Assembly: GCF_003171515.1 (NCBI RefSeq)
Contig: NC_089392.1
Coordinates: 2,108,001-2,172,000 of the forward strand
Length of the DNA: 64,000 nt
Source: Pyrenophora tritici-repentis
Lineage: Eukaryota > Ascomycota > Dothideomycetes > Pleosporales > Pleosporaceae
Direction of reading: 5' to 3'
Part shown: positions 36,421 to 46,828 of the stretch, piece by piece
Layout of the letters: each line of letters opens with the position of its first letter
Numbering within the stretch: the stretch's first letter is position 1
The notes under the pieces: generated by a model
Databases searched by the model: none
The model's input: the letters and a program-made list of their open reading frames with translations, nothing else
Told to the model about the DNA's origin: nothing
Made by a program: the position numbers and the translations under genes

Positions 36421-36602
36421 ATGGCCGAGGCACCTTCAAGCAGAGAGCAGAGATACAAGTCTTTCGACGACTCATGCACCGCACCATCGAGCACGCATCT
36501 ATATGAAGGCAACACCCAGCCTCTAGAGCAGCACCTAGATGAGTCCGAGGGCTTGAGGAAACTTTTGAACACCGAACTCTCCACCATCGACCCCTCAGCT
36601 TC
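36421..36602 (+). pseudogene. 5' part of a host-type ORF split by Copia insertion
   Basis: The frame opens with MAEAPSSREQRYKSFDD and runs to STIDPSAS, where the Copia LTR begins. The 5 bp before the LTR (GCTTC, 36,598-36,602) is the target duplication. The same frame resumes on the minus strand at 47,970 as SEDAEQQEYTQEQP after the other Copia end. Joining the two across one GCTTC keeps frame exactly. The protein family is unknown to me. The gene is disrupted and its two halves are now in opposite orientation, ~11 kb apart. Confidence 0.8.
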
Positions 36603-36725
36603 TGTTGCACGCTAGCAGGGCTATCCCTACACTCTCTCATTCCTCACATATATATAGCTTCCCTCGTTCATAGCTATACAATCAACTCAGTCCTTCATCT
36701 CTTCTTCCATATCACATACGTGAGA
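36603..36725 (+). repeat. 5' LTR of Copia element (123 bp)
   Basis: Starts TGTTGCACGCTAG and ends ACATACGTGAGA, with a TATATATA box in the middle. It appears identical over its full length to the inverted copy at 47,971-48,093, implying a recent insertion. The left target duplication is GCTTC (36,598-36,602); its partner is GAAGC at 47,966-47,970. Confidence 0.93.
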
Positions 36726-36738
36726 GTTATGAGCCCGG
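36726..36738 (+). promoter_or_regulatory. Copia primer binding site, half-tRNA type
   Basis: GTTATGAGCCCGG follows the LTR directly. It is complementary to the anticodon-stem/loop end of an initiator tRNA-Met 5' half (CCGGGCTCATAAC), the primer type known for copia-like elements that use a cleaved tRNA fragment. The tRNA match is from memory. Confidence 0.6.
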
Positions 36739-36845
36739 ATTTGCCTACTGCAATCTTTTAACCACTGAAGTTCACTCAACTGCCATCTCTTTGGCATCTA
36801 TCTCCCGACAACCTATCCCAACTTTGCGATACTCTGCTATCTAGA

Positions 36846-38216
36846 ATGGCATCAGTTGAAACCCAGAGGTCTACTAAGACCGTTGTCATCCTGACAAAAC
36901 CAGAGGACTGGTCCCTTTGGCTCTTTCAACACAAGGATAAGGCAGTGTCACATGGAGTATGGGAGTACTGTAATCCAGCAGTCTCTACACCACCCACTCT
37001 TACGCCAAAACCTGAACGCCCTATACTCCCAGATGGAGACCTTACGGCCGAAGTTCTTCAAGTACAGCGAATGAAGCTCAGCGAGTGGGAATGGAAGTAC
37101 AAGGAGTGGCACCAGAAAGACAAAGCTCTCAAGGAGATCTGCACTGACGTGGCATCAACAATCTCCACTTCTTTGATTCCTCTCATCCAGAATGACGCAA
37201 CTGCACACGCACGACTAGCCAAGCTCAGAGCCCACATAGCCCCATCCGACCCTACCCGAAGAAGAGAGCTTAGGGTGAAATACGACGCTCTACGATCACC
37301 TAAACCGCGCAACACAAGCGTGGACAAATGGCTAGACGAATGGATACGCGTCACTGACCTCATGGCTATGCTTGACATGCCTGAGATGAAAGGAGGACAA
37401 GTTCAAGAAGAATTCCTTGTCACAGCCAACAAGCTACATGAGACCTGGGCTACAGCTGAGCTCCGCAAGCTTTTGGATCTACAGGAAAACCCAGCGGTAA
37501 AAGACTTAGATCTACCGACAATCAATACCCTAGTTGCTAGCTTCCGTCAATTTCTCCGCATTATAAAACCCCAAGGATCGACCTTTGGAACATTCGGCGC
37601 CTCTCTCGGCATCGCTGACAGCAGCGGGTCTACCAAGGCCAATACTACCGAAGAAGGACCTAGCCAGAATCAGAAACCTCAAGCGAAGCATAATCATCCA
37701 CCAGGCAAATGCATCTGTTTAGAAGAACATTGGTATTCAAACTGTCCCTACATCAATCCTGCAGTTCGCCGAGCAGGATGGACACTAGACCCAGAGATTG
37801 AAGCCAAGTTTAAAAAGGCTAAGAAGAATCCAAGAATTGCCAAGCAGCTTCAGAGAGCTGCGGAAAGGCAAAACGCGAAGGCTACATCCGAACCAACCAC
37901 AACGCCTATTGCCTTTGATGCCCAAGCCCATGGCGATCATCAACCCCACAGCATGGCTTGTTCTTTTCAGGCCTTCTCTACCAATCATGTATCCAACCCA
38001 CCTTACATCAACCGATGGATCATGGATCCTGGATCAAATGTTCACGTCATCAACTCCAAATCATGGAGATGGACCCACACTCGGTACAGTACAGCTGACG
38101 AAGCTTTGTACGCTGGCTCACAGTCAGTCTCTATCAGCGAATGGGGAAATGTTATCATTCCAGTGAGGACACCAAATGGTATACAGGACATCCAGCTTAC
38201 CCACGTTGCCCTAGTG
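36846..38216 (+). pseudogene. Copia Gag-protease, truncated by hAT
   Basis: The frame starts MASVETQRSTKTV and contains a Gag domain (residues ~1-260). It then has a Cys/His knuckle variant (CICLEEHWYSNCPY, ~290-303) and an aspartic-protease start, WIMDPGSNVHVINSK. DPGS replaces the usual DSG/DTG and may be a family variant. Coding stops making sense at THVALV, where hAT copy 1 begins; the continuation EGFFANILSLSR is found at 52,116 on the minus strand. Confidence 0.9.
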
Positions 38217-38387
38217 CAGTGATCGGAATGGTCTGGTCTGGTCTGGTCTGTACCCTCAGACCAGACCAGACCAGGTGCTTACATAAGGACCGGTCCGACC
38301 AGACCGGTCCGACCAACAAGACCGCCAAGAATGAGGCTGAAGCAAAGAAGGAAGCCGAGGAAATGTGTTTTACTACTGACTGTCAAT

Positions 38388-40843
38388 CTAGTAGTCTTCG
38401 TTCTCACTATCCTCGATATCGCTGTTCCCCTCAGCTTGGGGCTTTCCATACCAGGCCCGGAGACACTCGCACGCTTCTATAATATCTGCCTTCAGCCTAC
38501 CACGGCGATCGACGATAGTAAGCTTCGCGCTACTAAAAAGACGTTCGCATTCATCCGACATAGGCGAGATCGCAAACATGTCTAGAGCGAAGCGAGCGAG
38601 ATCTCGTTGGGAGTCGTAGCGAGATAGCCAGTACGCAATAGCCTCATTGCAACCTGCCTCTTCGTTATGAAGCCGGTCAGTAGAGATGTATTGTTCATAC
38701 AAATCAGTTGTAGAAACTGGAGCGTCTATTCGAATGCGCTTATGTTCCCGCTGGCGATCAAATGCTGGGTCAGGATCTCTCTCCTTCCTGGCTGGTGGTG
38801 GCAGCATCTCGACAGGGTACCTTCCCTTATACTCTGTCTCCCAGAGATGCTTCACCGCTAATTGTGCGTTTTCAAACCACCTCTTCTTCTCTTCGTCGCC
38901 ATGAAGAACCCACTCTTGCCTGAACCATCCCCACTTGCGATATGGATTAAGGATTTGAGCCGCATAATATGCCGGTGGAAGGTCAGTATCTTCAGGGAAT
39001 CGATTTTGCCAATTCAGCTGCTGATTGTTATAGTACTCAACGCACTTTAACTAAGCAGCATCAGCGCAGCCTTGAAGGTACTTCCATGTAAAGTTGTTAT
39101 CGTCCTCAGTCTGGATGTCGTGGTAGTGATCCTTCGTCTCGCTTATCTCCCGGAGAAGGCAGTCCAAAGTTGAAAACCAGTCCGCAAGTGACGTCTTCTT
39201 ACCTTCAGAAAGCAAAGTTGTAGCATAGAAGTCTTTGAGAGCGAGTTCAATCTTTTTAAGCTCAAACCAGTGCTGTCCATCAAGCTTAAAGTTCGCGATC
39301 CCTACGGAGCCCTTTCCAGGTACATGACGAGCCGAGAAGATGTAACGGTGTGAGGAGAGGAGGAGGACTGCGTTGCATTGTGTAGCTATGGAGGAACTGC
39401 AGCTATATAGGTGTGTGTGATGAGAAAGTGTGGTAGCGATGGCCGTACCCAACTCTCACCCAAGTCGGTCTTGGCAAGTCCCAAACCGTTACAGAAGAGC
39501 TCTAAACGTTCTCGAACATTTAATGCACGTGTAATCGAATAAAACCATGAGTTCCAGCGGGTCGAGTTGTTCTGGATAAGCTCAAGCCCGTCGAATTGCG
39601 AAAGATCTCCGCCGATAATAATTGTAGCAAACTCCTTACGCCGTTGTGGAGTAAGCCTGATGTATCGCACCAGGTTGTGAAGACGACCCAAACATCCGAA
39701 CTTCTTCCAGAGCTCTTCCACCTTCGTATAGTCGCCACGTTGATGATGCTTCTCCAGCTTCGCAAGATACTTCTCACAGTTTCGCCCCATAAGGAACGCC
39801 TGGCAACAGAGGTTGATGACATGGCCCAAGCAACGCAGCCGGCGATGACGACGTTGTTTTGACTTCATCCATGGGCAGAGATCCTTGAGTATAAACTCAA
39901 CAGCGGTATCATTTGCCGAGGCATTATCCAGCATAAAGTATCCAATCTGATCTCCGCTAATGTCGTATTCTTCCAGCAATTCAAGGACCACCGATCCAAG
40001 ATTCTCTCTAGTATGTTCGCCGTATATACGTCGCATACCTAAAGCGGTAACACGTCGCATGCCGGTAGTATTAATCCACATAGCGACGACGCCTAGGATA
40101 GCGTAAGGGTTTGGTGAAGTCCAGAGATCAAAGGAGATAGAGATCCTACTCCGTGAATGGTGTAGGTCCTCCCTAAGCTGTTGCTTCTTCGATATGAATG
40201 CATTTATTACCCAGCTTCGGATAGTCTTCGCAGCCTTCGGGAGGTGGTTGAGTAGTGCCGGATTTAAAAAGAGGAGTAGTTCACGAAAGTACTGGTTCTC
40301 TAATTGAAAGAAGGCGATATGGCAGTACACAATCCAACGAATTAGAAGCTCTTTAAACTTCTCTACTGACTCCTTCTAGAAAAAGGTGCTGGAAGCAGCC
40401 CCATCCTTTTGCTGGTCGATTATAGACTTCCGTACAGAACCCTTTCGCTTGATGCCACTCTGGGGATCAATCTGGTGCTTCTGTTCCAGGTGATTCCGGA
40501 TCCTAGAAGTGCCATTGATGACAAACAACTCTTGCTTGCTCTTCCCAACCCTGCACTCATGGCAGTAATACACCTCTTTCTTATCGCTATCTCGAATGTA
40601 TTGGAGTCCGTACTTCCAGATGTGTGATGTACCTTGACGGAAATCCTTCCTTGCAATTATTGCACGTTTCACGTACGTGATACCGCCCTGCACGAACTCA
40701 TCTGGAGATTCGTGATATTGAATAGGAGTGGGTGATAGTATAGGGGTGGGTGATGACGTGGGGATAGGAGATGGAGTAAGAGACGTTAAATCTAGTCTTA
40801 TAATATTCGATGGGGACGGTGAGGTTGGTGTTGAAGGCTCCAT
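38388..40843 (-). pseudogene. hAT transposase, inactivated (copy 1)
   Basis: Same 765-residue transposase as copy 2 but broken in three places: TGG->TAG at 40,376-40,378 (FFWKESV in copy 2), the solo LTR at 39,341-39,493, and TGG->TAG at 39,051-39,053 (DAAWLKC in copy 2). Other amino-acid differences against copy 2 are mostly G->A in the coding strand. It cannot make full transposase, but its termini look complete, so it could be moved in trans. Confidence 0.93.
39341..39493 (-). repeat. solo LTR inside hAT copy 1 (153 bp)
   Basis: A TG...CA-bounded sequence with short inverted ends (TGTAACGGT / ACCGTTACA), flanked by a perfect 5-bp duplication GAAGA (39,336-39,340 and 39,494-39,498). It is absent from copy 2 at the same place. 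In minus orientation it contains CTATATAG followed by a C/T-rich tail, similar in design to the 123-bp Copia LTR. A full element probably inserted and then lost its interior by LTR-LTR recombination. Confidence 0.85.
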
Positions 40844-41105
40844 AACAATAGTATATAAGTAGGTTGTTAAGGACTTGATTGTTCTATGTAAGTAGAAGAC
40901 TTACCTTGATCTTAATGACTCATATTGTGCTAAATTTTCTGGCTAGATTAGTCTAAGATCTAGTCACGTGGACCTATTTATAGCCGGACCGGTCCGATCA
41001 TCTAGACCGGTCCGACCACGGTCTCAAAAAATCGCCAGACCAGACCAAGTCTTGGCGGTCTAGACCAGACCAAGACCAAGTCAGACCAGACCATTCCGAT
41101 CACTG

Positions 41106-41290
41106 GTGTGTGCAGTCTGGTAGGGTAATTTCCGCCAGTTGAAAAGACTCTATCTAGGTTCCGGGCTGTGGGGCTGTAGATGTGTTGAGCAATGAAGCAG
41201 AGCTCTTGTTCTAGGGCTAGTAGGCCTAGGGCGTTAGCGTTGAAGCTGGGGGAGGAGGTGTAGAGGTGGTAAATGAGCGAGGGACTGATG
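41106..41290 (-). pseudogene. 3' coding remnant cut by hAT and LINE insertions
   Basis: Minus-strand frame reads LIYHLYTSSPSFNANALGLL, then EQELCFIAQHIYSPTARNLD and VFSTGGNYPTRLHT up to the hAT boundary. Across the second hAT, at 54,864, the frame continues LPTPKE and stops. The upstream end merges into the 3' UTR of the LINE fragment. It looks like the C-terminus of a lost gene; the family is unknown. Confidence 0.4.
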
Positions 41291-42445
41291 ACATAGACAT
41301 AAGCGGCTAAAGGCCGCCTAGTAATGTGTTTTGTAATGCCGAAACTAAAATTATCGCCGGCAGATTGTTGTGAAGTACTTGGTGAGCTCCAAAAGTGACT
41401 CGAAGTGTTCAGGCTCAGTAAGTAGAGCCTTAAGGTACCTGACGGCCTCTTTCATATTGCTTGGGGGGCTGGATGGTCGGAGCGGCCATCTGCTAAAAGA
41501 GCGTCTTGTTTTTCTGCAGAAGAGCATGTGCTCAGGTGTTTTGAGTCGCCCGCAAGAACAATTCAATTCTGCTGTGTCGTGTCTGAATTTGATGTGGTAC
41601 CATGCAAAGTCCCCATGTCGTGACCGGATGGCCAGCAGATGCGCGAGAACAGGGCGCGGAAGCGTCAGTTCGATTGGTGTCTTTGTGGTTTGGTAGGGTA
41701 GTTCCCATTGCCGGTACCAGGCCGACATTTGGGTCCGAGTTTGGTCCCACCAGCGCTGCCTGGCAGCGTTGAGCAAGGACTTAGCGATTGAACGCACCCT
41801 AGATGCTGTCGGTTCCGCGGCCATGCCGTAAGGCTGGCTGGGTGCTTTTGCTTCGGCATCGGCAAGGCGGTCTGCTGCCTCATTCCCAATAATCCCGGTG
41901 TGGCCTGGCGACCAGCGTACTTGTATGTTGAAGACTGCCATTGCTGCCTGGCACTCAAGGAATGCCCATTGCGACGATGTGGGGGCGTTGCCCCGTATAC
42001 CCCAGATAACTGACGTTGAGTCAATACACATCCATAGCCTGCGGTGGCCATGGGGGGCTAGTCTGATAGCGTGCTGGAGACCTCTCCAAGCACCCACTGC
42101 TTCGGCATCGAATACATGGGATTGGGGATTAAGCGATCCCCTCCCTATGGCAATCTGAGTCTGGGCCTGGTATATCGCGTAGCCGTAGGTGACAAAGCGT
42201 TCGCCGTCAGTGCGCTGTTCTGATCCATCAGAGAAGATGGTGACGTCCTGGTTGGTAAGGGTGTCCCACCACTTCGTAAATAATTTGGCGGCCTCAGCCT
42301 TGGCTATACCGTTTGTTGGGTCAGTGCGGCACCCTGGAGAGTAGTGCGGCGCTATGAGGGTGTGTCTGGGAATGGTAGGAAGAATCAACCCAAGTCGCTG
42401 GACTTTGGAGTGTGGCTTCTGCAAACCTCCAATTTTTTTGCTCAC
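41290..42445 (-). mobile_element. 5'-truncated LINE (Tad-like), RNase H end
   Basis: The minus-strand ORF 42,445-41,351 contains an RNase H domain: VTIFSDGSEQ, FDAEAVGAWRGLQHA, LWMCIDSTSVIWGI and VRWSPGHTGIIGNEAADRLA supply the DEDD residues. It ends in a zinc motif CSCGRLKTPEHMLFC, typical of the C-terminus of fungal Tad/I-clade LINE ORF2. Endonuclease and reverse transcriptase are absent, as in usual 5' truncation. The 3' UTR contains GGCGGCCTTTAGCCGCTTA. I found no clear target duplication. Confidence 0.88.
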
Positions 42446-43114
42446 GTGAGAGTACTAAGTGTACCATAGTTCATCTAAAACACAACCACAGAACGCGACA
42501 TTATGAGCCAATGACGCGTCTTGAAATTTAAAAATTTAATGTAGTTGTAATGAGTACGTTGAGTGTCGGACTCATCGCTATCCCGCATACGATGATCCGA
42601 AACGATCATGGTGCTGAAGATGGGGCATATGAGATACATTGTGCTATGTAAAGATGTTGATAGGGAGTAGATGGGTCGACGAATGTGGCTGCTCCCGAGT
42701 ATAATTACAGAATAGTGGCTTCATTTTTATCGAACGAGTTCAAGGTTGTGTGCTTGGAAGTCCATCCTTCAGCTGTGTGGTCTCTCAGCGGACGCCGTTT
42801 TTGTACCCCATCGGGACTTACCCAAAACAAAATATCAAGCAGCTGACATACCATTCTTCACATTATCAGCTAAACTTCTCAAACTTTAAAGCGCCTTTGC
42901 TCTACGCCGCATATTGGAAAGTCACTCAGCCGCATCTGTCTTCAAAATAGACGCGCTACGGCTCAGCTGAACGCCCAACCCGTACCACACCCGACATTCC
43001 GCTATACCATATGTTCGGCCATGCAGTTCCTATCCTCGATTCTTAGTATAAATTTTACTGCCAACTGATCCTCGTTTTAGGCAGAACTATATACTTTGAT
43101 ATCTCCTTTTCACA
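42446..43114. other. intergenic, no gene
   Basis: A/T-rich with nothing recognisable. It lies within the inverted segment. Confidence 0.5.
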
Positions 43115-44255
43115 ATGGTCGTTGTCTGTGAAGCCCTCATCCACCATCACCAGGCTGGCAAACCCATCAGGGTCAAAAACATCTTCCACAGAACAGGATG
43201 GCGATTCATGCTTTACATACGTGGAATTCACCAATTCGTAATTGCTATCACTCGAATAAGTCCGTTCTATTTTGTATGGCGCATTATCTGGGGCGTCTCT
43301 TCTTTCGTCCGCCATCAAGACTTCGACATCAAAGACTTTTACGACAACAGCCCTTTTCGTAACACCATCTCTGTACGTACATTTCCATTTATCAAACGTT
43401 GGAATTCTATCAACTAACCCTTCCAATCGTCTAGCGTACTTGGATTAACCTCCTATGCAAAGATGGGACGTCTGGATGGTCATTCTTCTGGTACCTCTAC
43501 TTTTTCTGCGCAGAAAACCAAGCAGATTTCATGAATGACTACCGCGAAGCATAGAGTATACAAGTAGAGTTTGACAGAGAGATTATACTCTTTATAGATA
43601 ACGGGGAAAGGGTTCTTGTCCCGTGCTCGAGCACAGCGGAGGATAAAGACATACTAGAGCACTTGCGCATCTTTTACAATCTCACGCATTCAAGTGGCGG
43701 TATATTCGAGCTATTTGGTGCAAAATCCAGCCAGAGAATTGATATCGTTGAGGTAAGTGCACCTAGTGCTCTGCTCCGCGAACGTCTTAGTCGCGTCTTT
43801 TTGTACAGTTCTCACTGACATTATCCAAAAAATACTAGCTACAAGACTCTACCGTAGGCGATTGCGTGGGCCCTCCCTTAGGACTAGGTCGTCATGGAAC
43901 GTACAGTCGGCAGATCCATTACTTCAGAGATCCTTCGAGTTTGAAGGGGTTGGCCATCACAAACAGACTTATTGCGGAGAATGTTTTGACAGCAGTTGGC
44001 CAGCATACGCATGCACTCAATATTGTAAGGAGTTGGGACCCGTACGTAACGAGTCTGATGGTTCTCTTGCCTGTGGCACTGAGCCTCGGTGCATCAATTA
44101 CCTGGTCGGCTATAGCAAAGCTATACTTTAATGTTGATGCCCAAGCAAGTACTCAGACGGGATTTACGATTGGAAGCTATATTATTACGGCGGGAACTTT
44201 GCTTATTGCGCTTGTTGCTTTTCTGGATACAAAAGTTAAATCAGGAGAGCGATAG
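43115..44255 (+). pseudogene. two-helix membrane protein gene with internal TAG
   Basis: My model joins 43,115-43,372, 43,435-43,752 and 43,839-44,255; all three junctions are in frame, giving 330 codons. Text such as RTWINLLCKDGTSGWSFFWY and GGIFELFGAKSSQRIDIVE is protein-like. The C-terminus has two membrane helices (LMVLLPVALSLGASITWSAI and GSYIITAGTLLIALVAFL), a layout frequent in Pleosporalean unknown membrane proteins. An in-frame TAG at 43,552-43,554, flanked by EA and SIQVEF, interrupts it; a TGG->TAG change is likely. A minus-strand ORF at 43,055-43,426 overlaps exon 1, so the strand of that part is less certain. Confidence 0.5.
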
Positions 44256-44747
44256 TCGCATGAGACGGCCGAACTGATCGGAATGGTTATCCTCTTCGCT
44301 GTAAAGTCACAAGTCCCACGTTTCTATATATATTCTAATCTTTTGGGTGATTTGGAATGCAGAAAATACACGTACAAAGACAGAGACTGATGTCCTCGCT
44401 TTCAAGATTGGGGTTTGAGCTTACACACCATTCAAATCAAACCGCGCTGCCTCTGGCTTGCGTTTCGCTCCTCGACCGAAATGATGATGTACTGAACGGC
44501 AAATCCCAAGAGAGTACTCGCAAAAGACTGATCTCATGCTAAGTCTCCAAGGTGCCAATTAGTATCGTGTATACGTGTGAGTGGATTGGGCTCAAGGGTA
44601 GAGGCTAGACTCGCTTGAGAAGAACATCCCTGTCGAAAATGACGTAGCGGGGCCTAGCCGCATCCCACTTCCACCCATCGAAGTGAACCTGCATGTCGCC
44701 TTCTTAAGACCCTTTTTACCGGCTTCAATCCTCCTCAAAATATCATA

Positions 44748-45707
44748 ATGGCGCTTCCACTAAGCATCTTCCTTGGCGGCTGTGTCGTCGCCATCCCCGT
44801 AGTAACAGGCGTCGCCCAAGGCGTGGAGCACCAAAAGAAACAAAACGAAGAAGCAGCCAACGAGTCGCGCATGTGGAAGTTCAACTGCCTTGTCAGTTGC
44901 GCCGATCCAGATCCCATTGCCCAAGAAGAGGTGGATCATGGTATCCTAGTCGTGCGACATGATAAAGTCTGGGTAGTACCGAGAGATGAGGACAATAAAC
45001 CTCAGTGGCCGGAAGGCTATGATGGAGAAGGGAAAGAACCGATGCATCCTTTCGCCGGCTTCTATATTGCGTATCCAGATGAAGATAGGAGTCCACCCGA
45101 AAGAGGGTTGGTGACTACCATCAGCGATGATCCACCAATGTTGAACTGGGTTTACTGTGATAAAGAGACGTATGAATTACGGTACTCGAACCGCACAGGC
45201 AGCATCGCGCACCATGTCGGCGTCTGGGACTGGACAGAAGATGAAACGCACCTAACCTTTGACGGATGGGAAGGCTTCGTCGCCGTCGACGAATGGGACG
45301 GAGCTGACGAAGACCCGTCCACCCCTTGGGGCAAAGAAGGACTACGCTGGGCAGTATACTACGACAAAGACGACAACGGTCTACGTGGTAAACAAAAGGG
45401 AAGAGACATGTTTGAGATTAGTCTCAAGAGGCGGATTCAAAGTGCGGAAGAACAGCTGAAGCAAAATGAAGCGGCGGAGAAGAAGATGCAGGTTAAGAGT
45501 CGGGGTGGGCTGAGCACCTCATTTGCGGCGCCGCAGAAGGAGAGGGATAAGGAGTGGGAGAAGAAGTTTGGAGAGAAGGCGCGATTGGAGCTGGAGAAGA
45601 AGTTGGCAAAGGATAGGGAGGAGGGGCAGGGGCCCGAGTGGGCGAGGGGGAGGTGGGGAACGTGGGGGAGTGATGAGGGAGGGAAGAATTGTGAGACGAT
45701 GGGATAG
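44748..45707 (+). CDS. conserved-looking fungal protein, unknown function
   Basis: A single-exon ORF of 319 residues. It starts with a hydrophobic segment (LSIFLGGCVVAIPVVTGVA) like a signal anchor, then a Trp- and Asp-rich central domain (GFYIAYPDEDRSPPERG, HHVGVWDWTEDETHLTFDGW), and ends in a charged coiled-coil-like stretch (KEWEKKFGEKARLELEKKLA). The frame is intact and codon use is even, so I take it as a real host gene carried inside the inverted segment. Family not recognised. Confidence 0.75.
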   Translation: MALPLSIFLGGCVVAIPVVTGVAQGVEHQKKQNEEAANESRMWKFNCLVSCADPDPIAQEEVDHGILVVRHDKVWVVPRDEDNKPQWPEGYDGEGKEPMHPFAGFYIAYPDEDRSPPERGLVTTISDDPPMLNWVYCDKETYELRYSNRTGSIAHHVGVWDWTEDETHLTFDGWEGFVAVDEWDGADEDPSTPWGKEGLRWAVYYDKDDNGLRGKQKGRDMFEISLKRRIQSAEEQLKQNEAAEKKMQVKSRGGLSTSFAAPQKERDKEWEKKFGEKARLELEKKLAKDREEGQGPEWARGRWGTWGSDEGGKNCETMG

Positions 45708-46828
45708 AATCGTCGACGCAGCGGTGTGTCTGTGTCACCTTGGCATCACCGTCTGCACGACTATGCCACGCGAAATCACGTGATCTTGGCAAAGAGTTCT
45801 GGACTGTCTGGTGATGATGGAGATTCCCAAAACGGACGCTTCGATAGAGATGGTACATCGGCTCTTTTCTCTCCTAGGAAAACCCCTGCCCGGATCGTTC
45901 ATGCAAACGCTTTCATGGGCCTGGGATTATTCTTGCTACAATCATGGTCAACCAGCGTTCCGCAGTGACTATTCGACTGCATCCATCAGTATGAGCACGG
46001 AATATGCCGGATCCGTCCGTCTGAAAATATTTGCGGAGATTCAGAATATCCTCAACGAAGTTGAACAAGGGAGGTACTTGATTGTCATGAAGGTGGATGA
46101 GTTGGATGTCTAGAGGATTGGTTTCGTAAATTACCGTCGGTCTCAAATATATTTGATGATGGCAAAATAAGATACACGGTAGAGATGAAAAGTTTAGATT
46201 CTCTAGGGTCTAAGAAAGGGACTTTATGTTGTAGGAAGTAGCACTCTCACAAGATAACTAAATTAATTGGACTGATATCAAGAAGCGGATTCATCTATTC
46301 GTTAGGCATTAGGTGAGGCACTTTAGAACAGTATGGAACTCACTCATAAGTACGTGGGAGTGATCAAAAAAATGGTCATGAACTGAAACGGTATCTAGTC
46401 CGGTATCATCACGGCACTACCAAGATCATCATCCTTGCTAAACAGTATATAATCATCACTTCCTCTCCATCTGCCCCATATCTCTCTTATCCCAGACCAT
46501 CGTAGTCACCCCCACCCCTCAATCAATCCTCCTGCTCATCGCCCAGTCCCGCATTATCATGTGTACGCTTTGATGATGGTCCCACTGGAAGTGCAGCCAA
46601 ACTAAAGTCGCCGGGCGTAGCGCAGTACCTAGTTATGATAGACTCCCAATCATCTTCTGCAACTGGGCTCCGCGGGACAGGGGGGTCGGGGTGCTGGTGC
46701 ATAGTGCTGGATAGGTGTCTGTGATGCCATTGCAGGGGTTGACTGTGGGGGATCTGCTGTTGGGTACCGGAGGCTTGGACTGGGCTCGGGCTCGGGTTTG
46801 GGTTTCGGCTTGGTGAAGGAAGGGGCTG
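45708..46828. other. intergenic, no supported gene
   Basis: 3' flanks of two convergent genes. Short frames only. Confidence 0.5.

Larger units (their letters stand above)
36603..38216 (+). mobile_element. Copia LTR retrotransposon, 5' portion
   Basis: Contains the 5' LTR, a primer binding site and the Gag-protease part of the single long frame. It is interrupted after CCCTAGTG (38,209-38,216) by hAT copy 1. The rest of the element is on the minus strand at 47,971-52,124 because of the inversion. The reconstructed element has no other large loss, only two MITEs in pol. Confidence 0.93.
38217..41105 (-). mobile_element. hAT transposon copy 1, carrying a solo LTR
   Basis: The element is 2,889 bp, which is 2,731 bp (exactly the length of copy 2) plus a 153-bp solo LTR and its 5-bp duplication. 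Terminal inverted repeats begin CAGTGATCGGAATGGTCTGG. Left flank CCCTAGTG (38,209-38,216) and right flank GTGTGTGC (41,106-41,113) do not match each other. They match, reverse-complemented, the flanks of copy 2. This is the signature of recombination between the two copies. Confidence 0.96.

Noticed and set aside
43055..43426. 123-codon minus-strand ORF opposite exon 1 of the membrane-protein gene
   Set aside because: It reads quite protein-like, but the + strand frame splices in phase into two further exons. I keep the + strand and note the doubt.
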